DNA from: DAONDZ01 sp964517555 | GTDB taxonomy: Bacteria; Patescibacteriota; Patescibacteriia; Patescibacteriales; UBA12465 | Length of the DNA: 64,000 nt | Direction of reading: 5' to 3' | Assembly: GCA_964517555.1 (NCBI GenBank) | Contig: CAZFEF010000001.1 | Coordinates: 62,001-126,000, forward strand | Shown here: positions 47,649 to 55,455 of the stretch, one piece after another | How the letters are laid out: every line of letters begins with the position of its first letter | Position numbering within the stretch: the first letter of the stretch is position 1 | The notes under the pieces: generated by a model | The model's database searches: none | What the model was told of the DNA's origin: nothing | Seen by the model: the letters and a program-made list of their open reading frames with translations, nothing else | Made by a program: the position numbers and the translations under genes

Positions 47649-48908
47649 TTATATTTTAATTTTACCCGTCACCGCAGAATAGATAAGCGACGAGCGATAT
47701 TCTTTTAGTTGATTAGTCTGTGAATTAATAAGTATAATGGCTTTATCTATTTTATCCGTCTCTACATCTAAATAGCCTGAAATCAATTCTTGCTCCTGTA
47801 TGCCTGGAACTTGCACAGAGAGAGAAAGTAGATCCCACTGATTAAGAGTTGATCGCACGCCCATTCCCAAAAAATTAAAAATACCCTGTAAATATAACGA
47901 ATAGTATGCCCAATAAAAATATTTGGATATTAACTTTGAATTAGGAACTATACGCAAATAAGCTGAACTCATAATTCCTTTTTCAGGCACTATGCCGACA
48001 CGACTTGTTTGACGATTTTCAAGATCTATTAATTTAAACACTAAATCATCTTTATAAAAAATTTGATAACTTGCATAATCGGCTGGGACTAAACTTCTAG
48101 CCTCGTAGTCCTCCTTATTAATAACACCCCTGAGAGTTAAAGCTAAAATATGATCGCATTGATATTTATCATTAAGTTCTTTTTTATATCTAAATATAAA
48201 TTTTCCTCGACGCATCTCCCATTTACTAGGAATACCGCCCACCCAATCAACATTAGAAGATTTCATTTCAACTTTTGAATCGAGACCCCTGGTAACAGCA
48301 CTAATAATAATCGCGGCACGTTTTTCACGCAATAAATCAACCATTTTTTCTTTCTTTGCAATCAACTCGTCAATAATTCTTGTTTTCTTATCTAGAAAAT
48401 CAGCGATTTGCTGTTGGCTCTCAATGGGAGGGACAAGAATCGGAAAATTTAAAAGAATCTCGTCTTTTAATACCCAACGATGGTCAACTGAAACACCTTG
48501 GCCAAAAGGAAAAAATATCTCATTTAAATAATGCCATTGAAAAAAATATTTATAGTATTTTAAAAATAAAACTGCCTTTTCTTTTTTACGAATCGTAGTA
48601 TACGCCAAACTAATAACACCATCAAAAATAGAGAGATCTACCGCTCCAGTGCGAAGATCCATAGGATTAAAAACTATATCGTCTTTTCTGATACGAGTAT
48701 AACTTTCATAAGTCTCTGCTATTTGACCTTCATTATTAGATATATCTCTAATTTTAATCCCCTTTTGAGTCAAGGAGAGCACTGGAAGATCTTCGCCTGA
48801 ATTTTTTTCTTTAGATATTTCAAATAAATTTTTAATACGAAGCAGCTCCCAATTTTTAGGAGTATTGTTTAACCAACTAATTTTAGATAAATTTACAATA
48901 TCTTTCAT
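47649..48908 (-). CDS. hsdS: Type I restriction-modification specificity subunit
   Basis: Recognises the bipartite target sequence and joins HsdM and HsdR. The 419 aa have the usual two target-recognition domains separated by conserved helices: the first spans about 10-185 and ends in PIESQQQIADFLDKKTRIID, a coiled region follows (EKMVDLLREKRAAIIISAVT), the second TRD is about 220-385, and the final helix has DVETDKIDKAIILINSQTNQ. The repeat ends (IADFLDKKTRIID and ISGYLDVETDKID) match each other. The stop of hsdM overlaps the start by 4 bases (ATGA type), so translation is coupled. Target sequence cannot be predicted. Confidence 0.95.
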   Translation of the reverse strand: MKDIVNLSKISWLNNTPKNWELLRIKNLFEISKEKNSGEDLPVLSLTQKGIKIRDISNNEGQIAETYESYTRIRKDDIVFNPMDLRTGAVDLSIFDGVISLAYTTIRKKEKAVLFLKYYKYFFQWHYLNEIFFPFGQGVSVDHRWVLKDEILLNFPILVPPIESQQQIADFLDKKTRIIDELIAKKEKMVDLLREKRAAIIISAVTRGLDSKVEMKSSNVDWVGGIPSKWEMRRGKFIFRYKKELNDKYQCDHILALTLRGVINKEDYEARSLVPADYASYQIFYKDDLVFKLIDLENRQTSRVGIVPEKGIMSSAYLRIVPNSKLISKYFYWAYYSLYLQGIFNFLGMGVRSTLNQWDLLSLSVQVPGIQEQELISGYLDVETDKIDKAIILINSQTNQLKEYRSSLIYSAVTGKIKI

Positions 48909-50944
48909 AATTTTTTAAGATTAGAAAGAATTTCTTCCTCTATTTTTTTAATATCTATCTCTATTTCATCGAATTTACGCGGTTCTCGGTATTCATAGAA
49001 AAATCTCGTGAAAGGAATTTCATAACCAATAACACCAACACCTTGGTCTTTTCCGTCACAAACACTTTCATCTACCCAAGCATCTGGTGCATAAGGTTTT
49101 ACTTCTTTTTCAAAGTATTTGTTTATATCCATCCCCCACGGCACACGTTCATAATCCTTAAGCTCGTTATCGGCCTCTTGTTTTCCATTCTCATCCAAAC
49201 AAATCTCGCCCTCTTCATCGCGCTCACCAATTTGCTGCCAAACAATTTTAGCAATTCTTTTAGTAGTTTTAAGATTTCTTTTTTTGAGTTCACTTTCTAA
49301 TTTTTCTAAAAAATCAACCCGTGAAATAATTATTTCCCCTTGTATGCTTTCCAGTATTTCATAAATAGCGGCGCGAAGCTCCTGCCATAATTTATTTTCC
49401 TCATCGCCTTTTTCACCTTTTTTCTTACTCGGCACGTCATTTAAGAAATCCTTATGATTTTTCAACCGTTCTAAAGTTTTACTATTGATTTCAAATTTAA
49501 GACGAAGCGGGCGCTGAATCGTAATCTGCCGATAAGCAAAATCGGTTGTGTTAAATATTTTTACCTGTTCAGTATTTTTATTTTCAATATAATGCTCTAA
49601 AATTTCCTGCGCATTTTCATCAGTTATTTCATAGCGCTTCTCTCCAAGATTTTTTCGCAGCTGTGTGCGAATATTACGTGCATCAACTAGCATCACTTTG
49701 TTTTTTCGATCAACAGGTTTTTGTGTTGAAAATATCCAAATATACGTAGAGATTCCGGTATTAAAAAATAATTTTTCAGGAAGAGCAACAATCGCATCTA
49801 ATAAATCATTTTCTAAAATCCAGCGACGTATTTCACTCTCACCACTGCCGGCATCACCGGTAAAGAGTGGTGAACCATTAAAAATAACAGCTGCTTCACC
49901 TCCACCTTCTTCTTTTGTTTTTAATTTAGAAATAATATGTTGCATAAACAAAAACTGCGCATCGGAAATCCTAGGTAACCCAGCGCCAAATCTGCCAGAG
50001 AATCCTCGTTCTGCCTCACTCGCAACTGCAGTTTTATCCTTTTCCCAACTCACCCCAAAAGGAGGATTGGAAAGAACGTAGTCAAACCTCTGCCCTTGAT
50101 GTTGATCGTTAGACAGCGTGCTTGCCTTGGTGTGCTCCTTGTCACCGCCCTTAATTGAGTCAATATCCTCGCCCTTAAGCAGCATATCTGCCTTACAGAC
50201 CGCGTAAGTAGTTGAATTAAGCTCTTGGCCATAAAGAAAAATCTTAGCATCCTTGTTAAAGTGAGTCTGAATATAGTCCTTACTTACGGTGAGCATTCCA
50301 CCAGTGCCGCAAGCTGGATCATAAATCTCTTTAATCGCGCCCGGTTTAGCTAACTCCTTCTCTTTACCAGTAAAAAGCAAGGATGTCATAAGACGCACCA
50401 CGTCGCGTGGAGTATAGTGCTCTCCGGCTGTTTCATTAGATTGTTCAGCAAAGCGACGAATAAGATCTTCAAAGGCAAGGCCGATAATATGGTTTTCTAC
50501 TTGGTCAGGATGAAGATTTATTTTATTAAACTCTTTTAGCGCAAGATAAAGCAATTCTGACTCGTGCAATTTATCTAAAATCCTATCAAATTCAAATTTA
50601 GCAAAAATTTCTTTAACATTATCGGAAAAACCATCGATATATTTGCGTAAATTAGGCGCGGCTTGCGTCGGCGCTTCTAAAAGCTTTTTGAAAGTATAGG
50701 GTGAAGTATTATAAAAATTATATCCGGTTGTGCGATAAAGAATGTTGAGATTTTTAACGCGACCATCGAGCTCATTAAACCGCTCCAGGGTTTTTTGTTT
50801 TGTTGGTTCAAGGGCGTCGTCCAATCTCTTAAGGACAGTCAGGGGCAAAATAACATCCTGATAATCTTGAGCCTTAAAAGTGCCTTGCAGATGGTTCGCA
50901 ATATTCCAAATCGTATTAGATATTTCTCGATAATTTGTTAACAT
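48905..50944 (-). CDS. hsdM: Type I restriction-modification DNA methyltransferase
   Basis: N6-adenine methyltransferase subunit. The 679-aa protein has the SAM site IYDPACGTGGMLTVSKDYIQ and the catalytic NPPFGVSWEKDK (NPPF), preceded by AGEHYTPRDVVRLM as usual for HsdM. The N-terminal ISNTIWNIANHLQGTF begins the helical domain and the C-terminal 150 residues (EEGEICLDENGKQEADNELK) are the extension seen in longer forms. First gene of hsdMSR. Upstream, 168 bases of A+T-rich DNA separate it from the divergent gene at 51113; they contain inverted repeat AAACTAC/GTAGTTT (around 50991-51024) that could be a regulator site. Confidence 0.96.
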   Translation of the reverse strand: MLTNYREISNTIWNIANHLQGTFKAQDYQDVILPLTVLKRLDDALEPTKQKTLERFNELDGRVKNLNILYRTTGYNFYNTSPYTFKKLLEAPTQAAPNLRKYIDGFSDNVKEIFAKFEFDRILDKLHESELLYLALKEFNKINLHPDQVENHIIGLAFEDLIRRFAEQSNETAGEHYTPRDVVRLMTSLLFTGKEKELAKPGAIKEIYDPACGTGGMLTVSKDYIQTHFNKDAKIFLYGQELNSTTYAVCKADMLLKGEDIDSIKGGDKEHTKASTLSNDQHQGQRFDYVLSNPPFGVSWEKDKTAVASEAERGFSGRFGAGLPRISDAQFLFMQHIISKLKTKEEGGGEAAVIFNGSPLFTGDAGSGESEIRRWILENDLLDAIVALPEKLFFNTGISTYIWIFSTQKPVDRKNKVMLVDARNIRTQLRKNLGEKRYEITDENAQEILEHYIENKNTEQVKIFNTTDFAYRQITIQRPLRLKFEINSKTLERLKNHKDFLNDVPSKKKGEKGDEENKLWQELRAAIYEILESIQGEIIISRVDFLEKLESELKKRNLKTTKRIAKIVWQQIGERDEEGEICLDENGKQEADNELKDYERVPWGMDINKYFEKEVKPYAPDAWVDESVCDGKDQGVGVIGYEIPFTRFFYEYREPRKFDEIEIDIKKIEEEILSNLKKL

Positions 50945-51112
50945 TTTTTTATTTCATTAAATAATTATAAATAATAGTCGAATAATCCATAAAACTACTA
51001 AAAAACTAAAAAATAAGGTAGTTTTTCTACATAAATGCTTGATTTTTTAGCTATTCCAGGCTAACATCAGTATATAATATTAGTATTAAAATTACAATTA
51101 ATATCCAATTAT

Positions 51113-51847
51113 ATGGCGAATTTTGATCTTCAAGAGAAGATCCGGTCAGTGATTGACCTTATTAGACTAAAATTAGCTAACCTAGACGAGAATGATCTTA
51201 ATAAAGACGAGATTTTCTTAGGTTTTGCCGCCGGAGATTTAACTGATTGTGGTCTTAGCCAATCTAATTTATATAAAGTCTTAAATTACTTAAAGAAAGC
51301 TGAAATTATAAAAAATATTGAAGTTAACGACACGGAAAAAATTGAAGCCCCGAACAATGATAATCCAGAACACTGGCGCCAATTATATAAAAAACTGTAC
51401 CCCGCCATATATTATATAAAAATAGACAAGAATTTTAATGAGCTCTCCAAAATATATCTTAATAATCCAAAAAAATTGCTGTTAAACAATCCGGAATTAA
51501 AAACTAGTATAAACAGTCTAACAATTGTTGCACCCAAACCCATCTCCCAATATTGTAGTTTTAAATTAATTATAAATTCAAATTATAATAAACCCATAAA
51601 AGTTAGCCGAAAAACAAAATCTTGGAATTTTCTTTTTAACGTGGCAGAAAAAAAGCCGATGGAATCTGAGGCAAATAAAAGCTATTCCGATTATATAAAC
51701 GGTAGCAGAAACTTAATAGTGCAAAAAGGATATCAACAAACCAAAATATTGGCGACTGAGAGTCGGTATGTTGTGCCGAATATTGAGATAAAAATAATAA
51801 CTGAAAAAGCTTACAAGATTCATCTTAATAAACAAGGCAAAGCTTAA
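51113..51847 (+). CDS. Unknown protein, 244 aa, possible winged-helix N-terminus
   Basis: Unrecognised. The N-terminal 70 residues (LQEKIRSVIDLIRLKLANLD, then LTDCGLSQSNLYKVLNYLKK and AEIIKNIEV) read as helix-helix-wing and may be DNA-binding. The middle is an alternating charged region with WRQLYKKLYPAIYYIKID, and the C-terminal half is beta-rich (FKLIINSNYNKPIKVSRKTK). It is divergent from hsdM, so it may regulate the restriction system or the element's plus-strand transcript. A TATAAT at 51073 precedes it. Followed by its own terminator. Confidence 0.5.
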   Translation: MANFDLQEKIRSVIDLIRLKLANLDENDLNKDEIFLGFAAGDLTDCGLSQSNLYKVLNYLKKAEIIKNIEVNDTEKIEAPNNDNPEHWRQLYKKLYPAIYYIKIDKNFNELSKIYLNNPKKLLLNNPELKTSINSLTIVAPKPISQYCSFKLIINSNYNKPIKVSRKTKSWNFLFNVAEKKPMESEANKSYSDYINGSRNLIVQKGYQQTKILATESRYVVPNIEIKIITEKAYKIHLNKQGKA

Positions 51848-51876
51848 AAAAACTTAAAAAGTTGATAAGTATAATT

Positions 51877-51900
51877 AACCGCTAAATTAGCGGTTTTTTT
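51877..51900 (+). terminator. Terminator after the 244-aa gene
   Basis: AACCGCTAA (51877-51885) / TTAGCGGTT (51887-51895) then TTTTT. Confidence 0.85.
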
Positions 51901-52013
51901 ATATGGAATTAATAAATTTTCAGCATTATTACAACTAGCATTCCTTGCAATAATAAAATGAGAAATTTCTTAAGGCCAATGCATTGGTAATCTAAAAAAT
52001 TAAATTAAAATTT

Positions 52014-52289
52014 ATGATTATCAACAAATTCGAAACAAACCGAGACGAAAATCGGACAGAGCTTTTTATTACTCAAGATTTAAATTTAGCCACCTGTCTA
52101 ATATCACTAGACTACGAACTGCGAAGTATAGACAAAACTAACCCGCAAAAAAATCAATTTTTATTTCAACGCTACCCAGGCCTTGAAATAGCTATTGAAC
52201 ATTATTGGAACGACAACTTAAAAATTAATGCCCGAACCCTTTTTGATAACCAGCGATTATTAAAAAACCGGATCTATGCGGCTGAATAA
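52014..52289 (+). CDS. DUF5659-type small protein, 91 aa
   Basis: Resembles the DUF5659 proteins known from mobile elements of this bacterial group. Line: ELFITQDLNLATCLISLDYE then LRSIDKTNPQKNQFLFQRYP, followed by IEHYWNDNLKINARTLFDNQ and RLLKNRIY. The pattern of short strands followed by a helix is that of a small nucleic-acid-associated domain; the biochemical role is unknown. It is the first gene of a plus-strand module with a tiny gene at 52291 and the primase-helicase, with spacings of 1 and 5 bases, so it probably serves replication or regulation of the element. Confidence 0.7.
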   Translation: MIINKFETNRDENRTELFITQDLNLATCLISLDYELRSIDKTNPQKNQFLFQRYPGLEIAIEHYWNDNLKINARTLFDNQRLLKNRIYAAE

Positions 52290-52290
52290 T

Positions 52291-52443
52291 ATGATCAGCG
52301 AAGAGGAATTAATTAAGTTTCAAGAGTTGTATAAAAACCGCTTTAATAAAGAAATATCTCGCAACAAGGCTTTAGAGTCTGGACTAAAACTTATTAGTTT
52401 GCTCCAAGCAATTCTAAAACCAATTAATAAAAATAAAAATTAA
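52291..52443 (+). CDS. Small protein, 50 aa, paralogous to the one at 40291
   Basis: Sequence MISEEELIKFQELYKNRFNK, then EISRNKALESGLKLISLL and a basic tail (KPINKNKN). Closely similar in pattern to the 58-aa product at 40291. It starts one base after the stop of the DUF5659 gene and ends 5 bases before the primase-helicase start, so it is clearly part of this operon. Helical, charged; perhaps a small regulator or subunit of the replication module. Confidence 0.7.
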   Translation: MISEEELIKFQELYKNRFNKEISRNKALESGLKLISLLQAILKPINKNKN

Positions 52444-52448
52444 ATCAT

Positions 52449-54632
52449 ATGAACCAAGACTTAATTAGTATTAAAGATTACTTAAATCAAAAAGGTATAA
52501 AATATACTGAGGCCAATGGTGAATTAATTACCGACTGTGTTTTCTGTGAAAAACCAAAGCACTTATACTTTAATGTTTCTACTAGCCAATACGACTGCAA
52601 GGTCTGTGGCCAACAAGGCAATATCATAACTTTAGCCAAACACTTTGGTGATGAAATAAAGAGTCTAAAGTCAGGATATCAAAACAAACCTGTAGTAAAA
52701 AAAGGGAGGGTTAAAATTGATTCTAGCTCAGTTGAAAGATATCACAATCAATTACCAGACCGAATCAGGAATTATCTTAACCAGAGAGGCATAACAGATG
52801 ATCTTATAAGCCAATACAAGCTCGGCTATGGCAAGTTTTATGGTAAACCCTGGATAATTATACCCATAAAAGATGAGTATGGAGAATATTCCTTCCTAAA
52901 ATTAAGGAAAGACCCCTCGGATGAAACCAGTCCTGACAAATATAAATTCTATCCGATCGGAAGCGAGGCAGAACTATTTAATCAAGAAGCGCTCGATAGT
53001 AATGATATGATTGTTATCTGCGAAGGAGAATTTGATTGTTTAATACTACAATCCTATGGCATCCCCGCAATTACTTCCACGGCCGGAGCTAACACTTTTA
53101 AAAAAGAATGGTTTGAAATTTTAAAACCGATCAAAAAAATATATATATGTTTTGACAGGGACGACGCCGGCGAAAGGGGGTCTCTAAAGTTAGTTGGGAT
53201 GTTAGAAGAAAATATGATCGGTGAAGATGTCTATAAAATTGATTTGCCGAACAGAATGCTTGATGGCAAAGATATAACAGATTATTTTACTAAACACGAT
53301 GGTAATGTTGATGAATTTTTTAATTCAGCTGAGAGAGTTGGGGGCAGAGTTAAAATCGATACTTCAAAATTTTCTCCACTATCATCAACCGATCTCACAG
53401 AGATTCTTGGCCTGACAATTAAAAAGGACGAGGAGAATAAATTAGTTACCTTCCTGTGCGAACTATGTGCCTATACTGAAAACTCTCAGTTTAATATTAG
53501 CTTCAATGCCCCATCTTCAACTGGTAAAAGTTATATCCCGACTGAAATAGCGAGGCTATTCCCAGAAATTGACGTGAAGGAGATTGGCTACTGCTCCCCT
53601 ACTGCATTTTTTCACGATGTTGGGGTCATAAATAAAGATAGGGGCGGATATGAAGTGGATTTATCGAGAAAAATAATGATATTTTTAGACCAACCACATA
53701 TGATGCTTTTAGAAAGACTGAGGCCCCTTTTATCACACGATAAAAAAGAAATGACAATAAAAATAACCGACAAAGCTCAAAAGGGTGGACTCAAAACTAA
53801 GACTATTTTTCTTAAAGGTTTCCCGGCAGTTATCTTTTGCAGCGCTGGATTAGTAATTGACGAACAAGAAGGAACTAGATTTCTACTTCTTTCTCCTGAG
53901 ACCAATCAAGAAAAAATTCACGGCGGTATTTCAGAAAAAATTAATAAAGAGTGTGATAATCAAAAATACAAGGAGTGGCTAGAGGGAAACCCCGGGCGAA
54001 TACTTTTACGTGAAAGAATACTGGCAATCAGGAATGAAATGGTTGACGATATTAAAATAAGTTCACCAGAAAGCATTAAAAAAATATTCTTGGACAATAA
54101 AACACTCCTTAAGCCACGACATCAGCGAGATATCGGTCGATTAATATCAATAATAAAGGCCTTTGCCCTTCTTAATCTATGGTTTAGGGACCGAGAAGGC
54201 AACAATATAATAGCCAACGAAGATGATATAAAAGAGGCTATGAAAATATGGGGAAAAATTTCTGAAAGCCAAGAATATAATTTACCACCATACGTCTATG
54301 ATCTCTACAAAGAGGTAATTCTTCCTGCCTATCGAAATAAAAACACGGACGAACACGGGTTCCCAAATGGATTCGAGGAAGGGTTAACTAAACAAGATAT
54401 ATTTAATTGGCACTTTAAGGTCTACGGTCGAAACCTGGAAGATTTTAAATTAAGGATGCACATAATTCCTATGCTGGAAACGGCCGGCCTGATATCTCAA
54501 GAACCAGATCAAAAAGATAAAAGAAGAATACTGACTTTTCCCACTGCCCCGCTCATCGCAGAGAGCCTGGATAATATAGTGAATGATACTGGGGAGGAAA
54601 ATAACAACTCTCAAGTCCAAAAAACTAGCTAA
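52449..54632 (+). CDS. Primase-helicase of an integrated element (zinc ribbon, TOPRIM, AAA-type ATPase)
   Basis: A 727-aa protein that likely starts replication of the element. It has a DnaG-type zinc ribbon, Cys30, Cys33, Cys50 and Cys53 (CVFC...CKVC), a TOPRIM domain with VICEGEFDCLILQSYG (Glu at about 192) and ICFDRDDAGERG (D-x-D at about 235), and an ATPase region starting at about 340 with FNAPSSTGKSYIPTEIARLF, a Walker A variant. Later comes MIFLDQPHMMLLERLRPLLS (Walker B-like). A helix-rich C-terminal region follows. The combination is typical of phage and plasmid replicases. It has no origin identified. Codon use is like that of the element. Confidence 0.85.
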   Translation: MNQDLISIKDYLNQKGIKYTEANGELITDCVFCEKPKHLYFNVSTSQYDCKVCGQQGNIITLAKHFGDEIKSLKSGYQNKPVVKKGRVKIDSSSVERYHNQLPDRIRNYLNQRGITDDLISQYKLGYGKFYGKPWIIIPIKDEYGEYSFLKLRKDPSDETSPDKYKFYPIGSEAELFNQEALDSNDMIVICEGEFDCLILQSYGIPAITSTAGANTFKKEWFEILKPIKKIYICFDRDDAGERGSLKLVGMLEENMIGEDVYKIDLPNRMLDGKDITDYFTKHDGNVDEFFNSAERVGGRVKIDTSKFSPLSSTDLTEILGLTIKKDEENKLVTFLCELCAYTENSQFNISFNAPSSTGKSYIPTEIARLFPEIDVKEIGYCSPTAFFHDVGVINKDRGGYEVDLSRKIMIFLDQPHMMLLERLRPLLSHDKKEMTIKITDKAQKGGLKTKTIFLKGFPAVIFCSAGLVIDEQEGTRFLLLSPETNQEKIHGGISEKINKECDNQKYKEWLEGNPGRILLRERILAIRNEMVDDIKISSPESIKKIFLDNKTLLKPRHQRDIGRLISIIKAFALLNLWFRDREGNNIIANEDDIKEAMKIWGKISESQEYNLPPYVYDLYKEVILPAYRNKNTDEHGFPNGFEEGLTKQDIFNWHFKVYGRNLEDFKLRMHIIPMLETAGLISQEPDQKDKRRILTFPTAPLIAESLDNIVNDTGEENNNSQVQKTS

Positions 54633-54661
54633 TTATTTCGGTAGTTTTAAAGCAAAAATAT

Positions 54662-55255
54662 ATGATTAAAATGATTAAAACGATCAAAGAAGACTGTAAA
54701 GATTTCAGCGTCTACGACCTTAAACGTTGGGGACTTATACAATATGGATATTGCCGCGGGTCAATTCTGTGGCCCAAAGGCCAAAACCTCGAAGGAGACA
54801 AGGTAAACTATGTCCTTGATCTAAAAAACCAATATTTAAAATTAAGCTATAAAGTCAAAAAAGAATTTTCAAGGGAATGGAAAATGATTGAATATACGAT
54901 TCCCCTAATCAAGACTGCTTGTCACTATGGCGATGAAAGATGGTGGTTCGCGTGCCCATTAAGTAGAAATGGCCAATATCGCACGCACAGAGTGGCTAAG
55001 TTATATTTACCTCCCAATTCTGACTATTTTGCTTGTCGCCATTGTCTAAATTTATCCTACAAAAGCAGAAACGAGAATTATAAAGGCAGATTTGGACATC
55101 TAAGAAGGTTTTTTGACCTTGAGAGGCGGGTTGAGAAACTTCGAAAAAGGGCAAAGATAAAATTCAGGGCCGGAAAGCCAACCCAAAAATACCGCAAACT
55201 TCTAAATAAAAGCCGTTTACTGCGATATTCGGAGATTATTAACGGTGAACCCTGA
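54662..55255 (+). CDS. Uncharacterised mobile-element protein with a zinc-like motif, 197 aa
   Basis: Family of unknown function seen with mobile elements. The centre has a Cys quartet spread as KTACHYGDERWWFACPLSRN, then YFACRHCLNLSYKSRNENY, a likely zinc site, then a basic C-terminal region: GHLRRFFDLERRVEKLRKRA and KYRKLLNKSRLLRYSE. Together this suggests nucleic-acid binding. It starts 30 bases after the primase-helicase. It may be the last gene of that operon, since the recombinase has its own promoter. Confidence 0.65.
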   Translation: MIKMIKTIKEDCKDFSVYDLKRWGLIQYGYCRGSILWPKGQNLEGDKVNYVLDLKNQYLKLSYKVKKEFSREWKMIEYTIPLIKTACHYGDERWWFACPLSRNGQYRTHRVAKLYLPPNSDYFACRHCLNLSYKSRNENYKGRFGHLRRFFDLERRVEKLRKRAKIKFRAGKPTQKYRKLLNKSRLLRYSEIINGEP

Positions 55256-55277
55256 AGAGAAAACTGAGCCAAAACAC

Positions 55278-55305
55278 TTGAAAAAACTAGCAGATCTGAT
55301 AATAT
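55278..55305 (+). promoter_or_regulatory. Promoter of the recombinase leader
   Basis: TTGAAA (55278-55283), 16-bp spacer, TAATAT (55300-55305) with TGA before it. Expected start near 55312, the first base of the structured leader. Confidence 0.75.
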
Positions 55306-55311
55306 ATTAGT

Positions 55312-55433
55312 GCTTACCCAACTAAATAGTTAATACTCGAATTTTTTTAATATTTGCTCCTGAAAGGGATGGTTCTACCAGCAAATATAGCTTTCGAGTT
55401 ATATTTAGTTGGGTAAGCTAGGACCATCCCTTT
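55312..55433 (+). ncRNA. Structured leader with interleaved complementary arms, upstream of the recombinase gene
   Basis: Starts at the predicted transcription start. Arms: a 17-bp perfect outer stem (55312-55328 with 55402-55418); ACTCGAA (55335-55341) / TTCGAGT (55393-55399); ATATTTGCT (55350-55358) / AGCAAATAT (55380-55388). The terminal loop (55363-55377) is complementary to the tail (55419-55433), 14 Watson-Crick and one G-U pair in 15. This loop-tail pairing crosses the hairpin, so it is either a pseudoknot or an alternative fold. The recombinase ATG follows at 55456, 22 bases after. Confidence 0.6.
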
Positions 55434-55455
55434 TAGTTACTAAAAATTAAATTAT

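Noticed and set aside
55312..55433. Treating the leader before the recombinase as an intrinsic terminator
   Set aside because: No T-run follows the long stem, and the loop-tail complementarity is not part of a terminator.
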